Source: Prochlorococcus sp. AG-402-K22
GTDB taxonomy: Bacteria; Cyanobacteriota; Cyanobacteriia; PCC-6307; Cyanobiaceae
Length of the DNA: 64,000 nucleotides
Assembly (NCBI GenBank): GCA_003216755.1
Contig: QCIJ01000002.1
Location: forward strand, 1-64,000
Direction of reading: 5' to 3'
Under the pieces are notes generated by a model. It was not told the origin of the DNA, made no database searches, and worked only from the letters and a program-made list of their open reading frames with translations. Numbering within the stretch: the first letter of the stretch is position 1; every line of letters begins with the position of its first letter. The position numbers and the translations under genes were made by a program. This document shows positions 51,784-59,724 of this stretch, piece after piece.

Positions 51784-51798
51784 AGACAGGGCCTGTCT
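51784..51798. promoter_or_regulatory. GC-rich palindrome AGACAGG-G-CCTGTCT
   Basis: A perfect seven-base inverted repeat around one base, which stands out in AT-rich DNA. It overlaps a second inverted repeat CCTGT-GTAG-ACAGG at 51777-51790, and AGACAGG occurs once more at 51751-51757. It starts eight bases after motif copy B. It may be an operator or fold as an RNA hairpin in a long leader. Confidence 0.5.
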
Positions 51799-51993
51799 CG
51801 TACGGAAATAACATAATGTAAATTTTTTATTAACACAACAGTATGTTTTGATGCACTGACTAATTTCTATAAGTATTGACATATCAATAGTACCAAGGGT
51901 GATAAGTTTTTCTTATGAATAATAGAAAAAACATTAATGGTGATTTTGGTGAAAACGCTTGACTTATAAGTACCTAATGGAGCATTCTTCGAA

Positions 51994-52007
51994 TTGAACA
52001 TTCCACA
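51994..52007 (+). promoter_or_regulatory. Near-palindromic 14-base motif, copy C
   Basis: TTGAACATTCCACA, 231 bases downstream of copy B and ending 18 bases before the csoS1 ATG. Here the flank is A instead of G on the left. So close to the start codon, protein binding at this site in DNA would block transcription, or in RNA could cover the ribosome-binding region. Confidence 0.55.
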
Positions 52008-52025
52008 TTTAGTAATTAGTAGACA

Positions 52026-52337
52026 ATGGCTACAGAAACAATGGGTATCGCTCTCGGCATGATCGAGACACGAGGACTTGTACCTGCAATCGAAGCAGCA
52101 GATGCAATGACAAAGGCTGCAGAAGTTCGCCTTATTGGTCGTGAATTCGTAGGTGGCGGTTATGTCACAGTATTAGTTAGAGGCGAAACAGGCGCAGTTA
52201 ACGCAGCTGTAAGAGCTGGAGCTGATGCTTGTGAAAGAGTTGGTGACGGTTTAGTTGCGGCTCACATTATTGCTCGTCCTCATAGAGAAGTTGAACCTGC
52301 TCTTGGTAATGGTGAATTTCTTGGTCAAAAGGACTAA
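52026..52337 (+). CDS. csoS1: Carboxysome shell hexamer protein CsoS1
   Basis: This 103-residue BMC-domain protein builds the hexagonal facets of the alpha-carboxysome shell. The sequence MGIALGMIETRGLVPAIEAA opens the BMC fold, KAAEVRLIGREFVGGGYVTV surrounds the pore loop, and RGETGAVNAAVRAGADACER and VAAHIIARPH follow. Unlike many organisms with several csoS1 paralogues, only this copy heads the operon here. Codon use is richer in GC-ending codons than in neighbouring genes, consistent with high expression. Confidence 0.98.
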   Translation: MATETMGIALGMIETRGLVPAIEAADAMTKAAEVRLIGREFVGGGYVTVLVRGETGAVNAAVRAGADACERVGDGLVAAHIIARPHREVEPALGNGEFLGQKD

Positions 52338-52346
52338 TTAAGTAAA

Positions 52347-52365
52347 GCAAAATTTTAAATTTTGC
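52347..52365 (+). promoter_or_regulatory. Hairpin between csoS1 and cbbL
   Basis: GCAAAATT-TTA-AATTTTGC forms a perfect eight-base stem with a three-base loop, ten bases after the csoS1 stop and 40 before cbbL. It has no T-run after it, so it is more like a processing or 3'-stabilising element than a terminator. Confidence 0.55.
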
Positions 52366-52405
52366 ACAATAATTATTTTCCCTACACAGATCTAAATTTA
52401 TCCTT

Positions 52406-53821
52406 ATGAGTAAGAAGTATGATGCAGGGGTAAAGGAGTACAGAGATACCTACTGGACTCCTGAATATGTACCCCTAGACACCGATTTATTAGCCTGTTT
52501 CAAATGTACAGGTCAAGAAGGTGTTCCCAGAGAAGAAGTTGCAGCAGCTGTTGCCGCTGAATCTTCAACAGGTACTTGGTCAACAGTTTGGTCCGAGTTA
52601 CTTACAGATTTAGAATTTTATAAAGGACGTTGTTATCGAATCGAAGACGTTCCTGGAGATCCTGAAGCTTTTTATGCTTTCATTGCATATCCTTTAGATC
52701 TTTTTGAAGAAGGTTCAATTACAAACGTATTAACATCTCTAGTAGGAAACGTTTTTGGATTTAAAGCTCTAAGACACTTACGTCTAGAAGATATTAGATT
52801 CCCAATAGCTTTCATCAAAACTTGCGGTGGACCACCAAATGGAATCGTAGTTGAAAGAGATCGTTTAAACAAATATGGAAGACCTCTTCTTGGTTGTACC
52901 ATTAAACCTAAATTAGGCTTATCTGGTAAAAACTATGGTCGAGTTGTTTATGAGTGCCTTAGAGGCGGTCTTGATTTAACAAAGGATGATGAGAATATTA
53001 ATTCTCAACCATTCCAGCGTTGGAGAGAAAGATTTGAATTTGTTGCAGAGGCAGTTAAGCTTGCTCAGCAAGAAACTGGAGAAGTTAAAGGTCACTACCT
53101 AAACTGTACTGCTAATACTCCTGAAGAGCTTTACGAACGAGCTGAATTTGCAAAAGAGCTAGATATGCCAATCATCATGCATGATTATATAACTGGTGGT
53201 TTCACTGCAAATACTGGATTAGCAAACTGGTGTCGTAAAAATGGCATGCTTCTGCATATACACAGAGCTATGCATGCTGTTATTGATAGACATCCAAAGC
53301 ATGGTATTCATTTCAGAGTTCTAGCAAAATGTTTGAGACTCTCCGGGGGAGATCAATTACATACTGGAACTGTTGTTGGAAAACTAGAAGGTGATCGTCA
53401 AACAACTCTTGGTTACATTGATAACTTAAGAGAGTCATTTGTTCCTGAAGATAGATCAAGAGGTAACTTCTTTGATCAAGATTGGGGTTCAATGCCAGGA
53501 GTATTTGCTGTCGCATCAGGCGGTATTCACGTTTGGCATATGCCTGCACTCTTAGCGATTTTTGGAGATGATTCTTGTCTTCAGTTCGGTGGAGGAACAC
53601 ATGGTCATCCATGGGGTTCAGCTGCTGGAGCTGCAGCTAATAGAGTTGCTTTAGAAGCTTGTGTAAAAGCACGTAATGCTGGTCGCGAAATCGAAAAAGA
53701 GAGTAGAGACATTCTTATGGAAGCTGCTAAGCACAGTCCTGAATTAGCTATTGCTCTTGAAACTTGGAAGGAAATTAAGTTTGAATTTGATACCGTCGAC
53801 AAGCTTGACGTTCAAGGTTAA
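52406..53821 (+). CDS. cbbL: RuBisCO large subunit, form IA
   Basis: The enzyme fixes CO2 onto ribulose bisphosphate inside the carboxysome. The 471-residue protein has [30 protein letters not shown] with the carbamylated Lys and metal Asp/Glu, [18 protein letters not shown] with the active-site His, and [19 protein letters not shown]. Its place in a cso operon, directly followed by cbbS, and its sequence place it in form IA. ATG 52406 gives the usual [19 protein letters not shown] start. Confidence 0.99.
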
Positions 53822-53837
53822 ACCAGATTTCAAAATT

Positions 53838-53855
53838 GAGGAGATTCTTCTCCTC
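53838..53855 (+). promoter_or_regulatory. First hairpin between cbbL and cbbS
   Basis: GAGGAGA-TTCT-TCTCCTC is a perfect seven-base stem with a tetraloop, mostly G-C, 16 bases after the cbbL stop. No T-run follows. It could protect the 3' end of cbbL RNA after processing. Confidence 0.55.
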
Positions 53856-53869
53856 TAACTTCTAAAAAT

Positions 53870-53885
53870 CTCGTTCTATTACGAG
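53870..53885 (+). promoter_or_regulatory. Second hairpin between cbbL and cbbS
   Basis: CTCGT-TCTATT-ACGAG is a perfect five-base stem with a six-base loop, 26 bases before the cbbS start. Its short stem makes it a weaker case than the first hairpin. Confidence 0.4.
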
Positions 53886-53911
53886 TAATTCCATTCACAT
53901 TTAAATTAATT

Positions 53912-54253
53912 ATGCCTTTCCAGAGCACAGTAGGCGACTATCAAACAGTTGCAACCCTGGAAACATTCGGTTTTTTACCACCGATGACCCAGGAAGAAAT
54001 ATACGATCAAATTGCATACATAATTGCTCAAGGCTGGAGTCCTGTTATTGAGCACGTTCATCCTAGTGGAAGTATGCAAACTTATTGGTCTTATTGGAAG
54101 CTCCCATTCTTTGGGGAAAAAGATCTTAACTTGATTGTAAGCGAATTAGAGGCATGTCATAGAGCATACCCTGATCACCATGTAAGAATCATCGGATACG
54201 ATGCTTACACTCAAAGCCAAGGGACAGCTTTTGTAGTTTTCCAAGGACGTTAA
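53912..54253 (+). CDS. cbbS: RuBisCO small subunit, form IA
   Basis: The 113-residue protein completes the L8S8 enzyme. It has ETFGFLPPMTQEEIYDQIAYI, the YWSYWKLPFFGEKD block and DHHVRIIGYDAYTQSQGTAFVVF. Length and sequence match carboxysomal small subunits of marine picocyanobacteria. It is followed by a terminator-like hairpin before csoS2. Confidence 0.98.
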   Translation: MPFQSTVGDYQTVATLETFGFLPPMTQEEIYDQIAYIIAQGWSPVIEHVHPSGSMQTYWSYWKLPFFGEKDLNLIVSELEACHRAYPDHHVRIIGYDAYTQSQGTAFVVFQGR

Positions 54254-54275
54254 ATCTACTTTATGTAGTAAATAT

Positions 54276-54309
54276 CTTTCTCCAAAAAAAAATTTTGGAG
54301 AAAGTTTTT
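54276..54309 (+). terminator. Rho-independent terminator or attenuator between cbbS and csoS2
   Basis: CTTTCTCCAAAA at 54276-54287 is perfectly inverted as TTTTGGAGAAAG at 54293-54304, with a five-A loop and followed by TTTTTC. This is the best terminator-like structure in the window. It lies 22 bases after cbbS and 25 before the csoS2 ATG, so it probably ends part of the csoS1-cbbLS transcripts and lets the rest read through. Confidence 0.75.
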
Positions 54310-54334
54310 CAAAAGAGTTTCACATTTGAAGATT

Positions 54335-56629
54335 ATGTCAAAAAAAACCAGTAGAGAGATTGCACTAGAAAGAAGAAAGGCGATGAGTGATAGCGGTAAA
54401 AAAGCTGCTGCTTATTCTTCAACTACTAAAGATAGAGTTCGATCTTCGCAAGATATACAGATTTCTGGTACTCAGTCTTCCAATAATCAAAATATTACTA
54501 AACCAGTTGCAAAACATATTCCAAAAACTAAGGTAAATAGTAAGTTTTCTTCAACAACTTTATCTAGTAAAGAGTTAGTTATAGAGAGAAGAAAAGCAAT
54601 GTCTACCCATGGAAAATCAGCTATAAATTCAGCCGATAGAACCCGTACCGAAGTTAAAAAAGAAATTCCTGTAAACACAGTTAAATCAACTATAAGTAAA
54701 AATCAAGAAAGTCAGGATTCAACTAGTACAGAATCTAAGTCCCTAAAACCCAACGTTAAGAGAAGAATTAATCAGAAAAGAAAGCCTATTACTAATACAA
54801 GTAGAGATATTGTTTTAGCTAGAAGAGAAGCTCAATCTAAGCATGGTAAATCAGCAACTAAACAAAATACCAGTGCCGCTTCTTTAGCTAGAAGGGGAGA
54901 CCCAGATTTAAGTAGTAGAGAAATTTCTCAGAGAGTGAGAGAGCTAAGAAGTAAAACTGGTGCTACAGGCAAAAAAGGTAATGGTAAATGTAGACCATGT
55001 GGTCCAAATAAAAATGGCGCCAAACAAAATATTGCAGATGCTATCTGGAAAGTTGGCAAAAGTGAAACCGATTCAGGTCAAATAGTTACTGGAACACAAG
55101 CTAATAGATCTGTAAAAACTACAGGTAATGAAGCAAGTACATGCAGAACTGTAACTGGTACCCAATATATGGGAGCAGAAGTTATTGATCAATTTTGTCA
55201 AGATAGACCAAGTTATAAACAACCACTTAGATCTACTGTTACCTCTACAACATCAGGTAATAAAGTAACTGGAAATGAAGTTGGTAGATCTGATAGGGTC
55301 ACAGGCGATGAGCCGGGGACTTGTAAAAACCTTACAGGTACTGAATATATATCTTCTAATCAATCACAGAAGTATTGTGGTGATGTTCCAAAAAATCCTT
55401 CAAAGGTTAAACACAGCACTACAACCGATGGATTAAAAGTATCTGGATCACTTCCTGGAAGATCAACCCTGGTTACTGGAGATGAATCAGGTTCTGGACA
55501 TCAGTTAACTGGAGATCAATATCTTGGCTCTGAGCCAAATCCAAAAGGTAAAGCATTTGAAAAAGTAGGCAGTTTCAACACTCTTAATGGGAATAATGTA
55601 ACTGGTACTGGGGTTGGAAGATCAGACCATATGACAGGCAATGAACATGGGAGTTGTAAGAATGTAACTGGGGATGAGTACATAGGATCTCAACAATATG
55701 AGAAGTTTTGCGGTTCAAAACCAAAACCAGAAGCTAGAAAAGTAGGTTTAAGCCTTTCTTCAAAGTCAAATTTAATAAGCGGCACTATGACAGGAAGATC
55801 AAAAATAGTAACTGGAGATGAACCAGGTTCATGCAAAGTGTTAACAGGAACACCATACGCAGGCTTAGATCAGATTAATGAAAATTGTAGCACTGAGATT
55901 TCTGAAGATATGAAATCCCGATCAACAGTTAATTCTGGAAATAATTCAAATGCCAGACTTACAGGACAACAACCAGGAATTGGCGGAGTAATGACAGGTG
56001 CTAAGAAAGGTGCTTGTAAAAATCTAACAGGTACTCCATATGTTGGTGGAGATCAGCTCTCAGAAGCTTGTGATACGCCTCCACATGATACGGCTTATGC
56101 GAATCCTGAAAATTCAGCAGGTAACTCTTGGAAAGAATTCTCTGTCAAATCACCATCAAGAGATAAATATTCTGAAAAAAATACTCAAGGTGTTACAGGT
56201 AATGAATATGAAAATGGTTCGAAGGTAACAGGACCTTTTGATATGGCAGTTGATAAGGTTACTGGCACTGAAAAATTTAGATTTGAACCGAATAAAAATA
56301 TTACTTATAAACAAAAAATGGAAATAGAAGAGGCAGACCGTGCAGCAAAGACACCAGAAAAAAGAGTCGCATCAAGGATTACTGGTGAAGGACAATCAGT
56401 GGGAAACGTAACTGGTGATGATTGGGATCGAGGTGATAAGGTAACAGGCACAGAGGGAGCTTCCTCTAGGAAGAGAAATCCATCAAGAGCAGGATTCATG
56501 AGTGCAATGCCCCCTATGGACGTTAAAAGAAATGAGGAAACAGAAAAACCAGATTTCTTGATAACTGGATCAAGTGGTAATACTCGTGAAGGACAACTTG
56601 TTACCTTTTCAGGTGGTGCACGAGGGTAA
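54335..56629 (+). CDS. csoS2: Carboxysome assembly scaffold CsoS2
   Basis: CsoS2 is a disordered, repeat-built protein linking RuBisCO to the shell. I use ATG 54335 (MSKKTSREIALERRKAMS) over the TTG three codons earlier; the product is 764 residues. Four N-terminal RuBisCO-binding repeats are visible (REIALERRKA, KELVIERRKA, RDIVLARREA, REISQRVREL), then KCRPCGPN, six middle repeats of VTG type each usually with two cysteines, and a C-terminal shell-binding region ending in GNTREGQLVTFSGGARG. The third middle repeat has lost both cysteines (GSGHQLTGDQYLG). Confidence 0.97.
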   Translation: MSKKTSREIALERRKAMSDSGKKAAAYSSTTKDRVRSSQDIQISGTQSSNNQNITKPVAKHIPKTKVNSKFSSTTLSSKELVIERRKAMSTHGKSAINSADRTRTEVKKEIPVNTVKSTISKNQESQDSTSTESKSLKPNVKRRINQKRKPITNTSRDIVLARREAQSKHGKSATKQNTSAASLARRGDPDLSSREISQRVRELRSKTGATGKKGNGKCRPCGPNKNGAKQNIADAIWKVGKSETDSGQIVTGTQANRSVKTTGNEASTCRTVTGTQYMGAEVIDQFCQDRPSYKQPLRSTVTSTTSGNKVTGNEVGRSDRVTGDEPGTCKNLTGTEYISSNQSQKYCGDVPKNPSKVKHSTTTDGLKVSGSLPGRSTLVTGDESGSGHQLTGDQYLGSEPNPKGKAFEKVGSFNTLNGNNVTGTGVGRSDHMTGNEHGSCKNVTGDEYIGSQQYEKFCGSKPKPEARKVGLSLSSKSNLISGTMTGRSKIVTGDEPGSCKVLTGTPYAGLDQINENCSTEISEDMKSRSTVNSGNNSNARLTGQQPGIGGVMTGAKKGACKNLTGTPYVGGDQLSEACDTPPHDTAYANPENSAGNSWKEFSVKSPSRDKYSEKNTQGVTGNEYENGSKVTGPFDMAVDKVTGTEKFRFEPNKNITYKQKMEIEEADRAAKTPEKRVASRITGEGQSVGNVTGDDWDRGDKVTGTEGASSRKRNPSRAGFMSAMPPMDVKRNEETEKPDFLITGSSGNTREGQLVTFSGGARG

Positions 56630-56636
56630 TTAAATA

Positions 56637-58166
56637 ATGCCTTTAAGAGGACTGGCAAAAGCCAAGAACTTCACATTGGGGCCTACAGCTCCAATGAAAA
56701 CTTTTACGGAAAATATTCATACACAAACTAAAGAATCAAATGATTTAAGAAATTCAGGAAAATCTCATAAATTAACTAATAATATTCAAAATGAAAATTT
56801 ATATAGGTATGAAAGCAAAATAAAAAGTGATTTTGACGAAATTGTTCCAACTCTAAAGGAAATTGCTCGAATACAAAATCATGAAGATTTTATAAGTAAA
56901 GCTCAGATAATATCAAGAAAAAATTTGGGAATAGATCTGCCCCTTCATGTATTAGATAAATCTTGGGTTAAACCTCTCGATATGAGAGCTCTATATGCAT
57001 GGTGTGCTTTTAAACAACATGAGAAACTTAGTGATAATTTTTTTAATAATGATCCACTTGAAGGAGCTTCAGGAAGTAGAGGTGCGGAAAATTTTGAGAA
57101 ATTTCTTTTAGATTGTGGAATACATTTACTTGATATAACTCCTTGTTCAGATGGACGATTAGCTCATTCAGTGGCATATGTAATGAGAATACCTTTTAGT
57201 TCAGTAAGAAGAAGATCTCACGCTGGCGCACTTTTTGATATTGAAAATACAGTAAATAGATGGGTAAAAACTGAACATAAAAGATATAGAGAGAATATCC
57301 CTAATGAACCGCATAAAGATACCAGGTACTTAAAAGTTGTAACTTATCATTTTAGTTCTGTAGATCCCTTGCATCAGGGATGTGCAGCTCATGGGAGTAA
57401 TGACGAGTTAGCTGCAGAAGAAGGCAGAAGTAAACTATATGCTTTCAAAGAGGCTGTAGAGAATAGTTTTTGCTGTGGTGCTTCTGTGGATTTAATGTTA
57501 ATTGGACTTGATACAGACACTGATTCATTAAAAATACACTTACCAACTAACGATGGAGGGATTGATTTAGAGAAAACTATTTCTACTTTAGAAATTTATA
57601 ATTCAACAATAAACTTTTCACAACAGGATGCAGAGAGAGAAATTTGTCAGACAATTTCTAAGCAATCTTCAAAAGATAAACTCAGTGGACTGGAAAAATT
57701 TATGTTTAAATTAATTGTCAACAATATTTCGCAAATTGATTATGTTAAGAGTTTTCATAATGGTTCTTATGAAGATATTGGACATGCAGAGAGGTTTATT
57801 GGAGTAGGTATAGGCTTTAAAGAAGTACATCTTAGAAATTTAACTTATTTTGCGCATTTAGATACAGTCGAAGAAGGGGCTCCCGATTTAGATGTAGGAG
57901 TAAAGATTTTTACTGGATTAAATGTTTCTCAAGATCTACCTATTCCAGTAGTAATAAGATTTGATTACTCTGGAAAAGTACTAGGCGCAAAAGAGAGGGC
58001 AATAAAAGATTGTGAAAGAGTTAATAATGCGATATCAATTAGATATGAAAATTTAGTTGATCAAGGTTTGTTACATACTTGTTCTACTATTAGAGATAGG
58101 GACAACATTCATTCCGCCCAAATTATTGGAATGTCTTTAGATAAAAAAACAGAGGAGGCTCACTAG
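56637..58166 (+). CDS. csoS3: Carboxysomal beta-type carbonic anhydrase CsoSCA
   Basis: CsoSCA (CsoS3) converts bicarbonate to CO2 inside the carboxysome. The 509-residue protein has an N-terminal disordered peptide of about 45 residues, a helical domain, and the catalytic domain with LDITPCSDGRLAHSVAYVMRIPF (the zinc Cys, and the Asp-Arg pair), VTYHFSSVDPLHQGCAAHGSND (zinc His and Cys region), and a C-terminal duplicated domain that lost the metal site. It begins seven bases after csoS2 and ends two bases before csoS4A. Confidence 0.97.
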   Translation: MPLRGLAKAKNFTLGPTAPMKTFTENIHTQTKESNDLRNSGKSHKLTNNIQNENLYRYESKIKSDFDEIVPTLKEIARIQNHEDFISKAQIISRKNLGIDLPLHVLDKSWVKPLDMRALYAWCAFKQHEKLSDNFFNNDPLEGASGSRGAENFEKFLLDCGIHLLDITPCSDGRLAHSVAYVMRIPFSSVRRRSHAGALFDIENTVNRWVKTEHKRYRENIPNEPHKDTRYLKVVTYHFSSVDPLHQGCAAHGSNDELAAEEGRSKLYAFKEAVENSFCCGASVDLMLIGLDTDTDSLKIHLPTNDGGIDLEKTISTLEIYNSTINFSQQDAEREICQTISKQSSKDKLSGLEKFMFKLIVNNISQIDYVKSFHNGSYEDIGHAERFIGVGIGFKEVHLRNLTYFAHLDTVEEGAPDLDVGVKIFTGLNVSQDLPIPVVIRFDYSGKVLGAKERAIKDCERVNNAISIRYENLVDQGLLHTCSTIRDRDNIHSAQIIGMSLDKKTEEAH

Positions 58167-58168
58167 TT

Positions 58169-58420
58169 ATGTTAATTTGTAAGGTTGTAAAACCACTTGT
58201 CTCTACCAACAGGATTCCTGGTTTTGAACATAAACATCTGCAGGTTGTATTAGATGGTTCTTCTAATAAAGTTGCAGTTGATGCTGTTGGCTGTAAACCA
58301 GGAGATTGGGTTATTTGTGTTGGAAGTTCTGCTGCTAGAGAAGCAGCAGGAAGCAAATCTTATCCAAGCGATTTAACGATTGTTGGAATAATTGATCATT
58401 GGGATCCTGACAAGTCATAA
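58169..58420 (+). CDS. csoS4A: Carboxysome vertex pentamer protein CsoS4A
   Basis: The 83-residue EutN/CcmL-like protein forms pentamers capping the icosahedral shell vertices. It reads ICKVVKPLVSTNRIPGFEHK at the start and has GCKPGDWVICVGSSAAREAAG and VGIIDHWD, the family hallmarks. It starts two bases after csoSCA, so translation is likely coupled. Confidence 0.95.
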   Translation: MLICKVVKPLVSTNRIPGFEHKHLQVVLDGSSNKVAVDAVGCKPGDWVICVGSSAAREAAGSKSYPSDLTIVGIIDHWDPDKS

Positions 58421-58438
58421 AAAAGGAGGTTAGAAATT

Positions 58439-58687
58439 ATGGAAATTATGAAGGTATTAGGAAGGATGGTATGTACTCAAAGAGTCACTGGCTTAGGTCA
58501 TATGAATTTACGAATTTTAGAAAATAATAAAGGAAAGAAATTAGTCGCTGTTGATCCTGTTGGAGCTAGAGAAGGTAACTGGGTTTTTACTTCTAGTGGC
58601 TCTGCCGCTAGATTTGCATGCCCTAATCCAGAAGTTCAAACCGATTTAACAATTGGAGGTATTATTGATTATTGGGAGGGTGACTAA
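58439..58687 (+). CDS. csoS4B: Carboxysome vertex pentamer protein CsoS4B
   Basis: The 82-residue second vertex protein has MKVLGRMVCTQRVTGLGHMN, the GAREGNWVFTSSGSAARFAC block and IGGIIDYWEGD. A strong ribosome site AAAGGAGG at 58423-58429 lies nine bases before ATG 58439; a second in-frame ATG is at 58448. It is about 35% like CsoS4A by eye and follows it by 18 bases. Confidence 0.95.
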   Translation: MEIMKVLGRMVCTQRVTGLGHMNLRILENNKGKKLVAVDPVGAREGNWVFTSSGSAARFACPNPEVQTDLTIGGIIDYWEGD

Positions 58688-58748
58688 AAATTTTAACTTC
58701 AAAAATTTATTGAGAGTATAGTGTAATTAGTATTGAATAAAGAATTTA

Positions 58749-58988
58749 ATGTGGAATGAAAGAGAATCACCTTTGAGGATGGAAAAAAGATTTGAATTTG
58801 AGCAATACTCAAAAATTAGTAAATTTATGGGGAAAATTGAGAAATTATGTAAAGAAAGGGATATCTATCCAAATATCAGCTTCGGTAAGAATTTTGTAAG
58901 TTTTTCAATATTTTTAGATAATAAAGAAATATCAGACAAAGAAAAAGATTTTTCAAAGGATATTGATAAATTTTATTTTGAAGATTAG
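58749..58988 (+). CDS. Pterin carbinolamine dehydratase-like protein (acRAF type)
   Basis: The 79-residue protein matches the PCD-like family found next to alpha-carboxysome operons, which acts as a RuBisCO assembly factor (acRAF) and not as an active dehydratase. The stretch PLRMEKRFEFEQYSKISKFM is typical, followed by CKERDIYPNISFGKNFVSFS. The PCD catalytic histidine pair is missing, as in acRAF. It is 61 bases after csoS4B on the same strand. Confidence 0.85.
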   Translation: MWNERESPLRMEKRFEFEQYSKISKFMGKIEKLCKERDIYPNISFGKNFVSFSIFLDNKEISDKEKDFSKDIDKFYFED

Positions 58989-58994
58989 TCCTTT

Positions 58995-59222
58995 TTAATA
59001 ATTATTTGGCTTTGCAATATCTCTTTTGATTAAAGCCATTAAATATGTGGGAGCTTTATATCTTCCAGGTAAACATCTATTTAAAGTTTCAAGATGCCCC
59101 CAGCATACTGTCTTTTCTATATCTTTAACTGAGTTACCTTTTAAAATTAATAGTCTTAAAGCCTTACAAAATAGGGGATAACCTGCTTCTAATTCATCTA
59201 TATTAAGCTTTGCTGCTGACAT
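58995..59222 (-). CDS. DUF3136-like small protein of marine cyanobacteria
   Basis: The 75-residue protein contains TVCWGHLETLNRCLPGRYKA and PTYLMALIKRDI, as in the DUF3136 family restricted to marine picocyanobacteria. It has two to three helices and no signal. The function is unknown. It converges on the acRAF-like gene with a six-base gap. Confidence 0.75.
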   Translation of the reverse strand: MSAAKLNIDELEAGYPLFCKALRLLILKGNSVKDIEKTVCWGHLETLNRCLPGRYKAPTYLMALIKRDIAKPNNY

Positions 59223-59307
59223 AGATTAAAGAGGAATAACCAATTAACAATCTATACAAATATGGCGCAGATTTGGATCATATTTAAAATTTCTCAATAA
59301 TTAGAAA

Positions 59308-59700
59308 TTATTCTAGAAAGGCAACGCAATCTATCTCAACTAACACTCCTTTAGGTAGAGATGAAACTTCCACACAGGCCCTCGCTGGAGGATTCTTTAC
59401 ATTGAAAAAATCACTATATATTCTATTGACAATTTGAAAATTACCTAGGTCGGTTAAGTAAATAGTTGTTTTTATTACATCCTCTATTTTTGCTCCTCCA
59501 GCTTTAAGAACTGCTGCAAGATTTTTTAAAACTTGAATAGTTTCCTTCTCTATATCACCTAAACATGTTATTTGATTTAAATCTGGGTCTATAGCAATTT
59601 GGCCAGAACAATAAATAAAATCACCTGCTTTTATGGCTTGATTATAAGGTCCGACTGGATCTGGAGCATTTGATGTTTTAATTACTTGCTTTGTTGACAT
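59308..59700 (-). CDS. ridA: RidA (YjgF/YER057c/UK114) family enamine/imine deaminase
   Basis: RidA hydrolyses reactive 2-aminoacrylate-type imines. The 130-residue protein has APDPVGPYNQAIKAGDFIYCSGQIAID, GGAKIEDVIKTTIYLTDL and PPARACVEVSSLPKGVLVEID, with the conserved Arg in PARACVEV. Length and motifs are normal. It is 24 bases after gloB in the same direction. Confidence 0.96.
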   Translation of the reverse strand: MSTKQVIKTSNAPDPVGPYNQAIKAGDFIYCSGQIAIDPDLNQITCLGDIEKETIQVLKNLAAVLKAGGAKIEDVIKTTIYLTDLGNFQIVNRIYSDFFNVKNPPARACVEVSSLPKGVLVEIDCVAFLE

Positions 59701-59724
59701 TTGTTTAATACGATACCTATCTAT

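Larger units (their letters stand above)
51701..52025. promoter_or_regulatory. Divergent rdgB/csoS1 control region of the carboxysome operon
   Basis: The 325-base gap contains the start signals for rdgB (minus) and for the cso operon (plus). It holds two copies of the 14-mer TTGAACATTCCACA, a GC-rich palindrome at 51784-51798, and TATTGA-CATA-TCAATA at 51874-51889, which itself includes TTGACA, a perfect -35 hexamer, at 51876-51881; the best -10 match after it, TGATAA at 51900-51905, is weak. No open reading frame of note. Confidence 0.7.

Noticed and set aside
53313..53612. 99-codon minus-strand open frame inside cbbL
   Set aside because: Caused by codon bias of the highly expressed cbbL; no supporting features.
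54335..56629. Programmed frameshift in csoS2 making a short form, as in Halothiobacillus
   Set aside because: I saw no clear slippery heptamer with a downstream structure near the expected position; the gene reads through as one frame.
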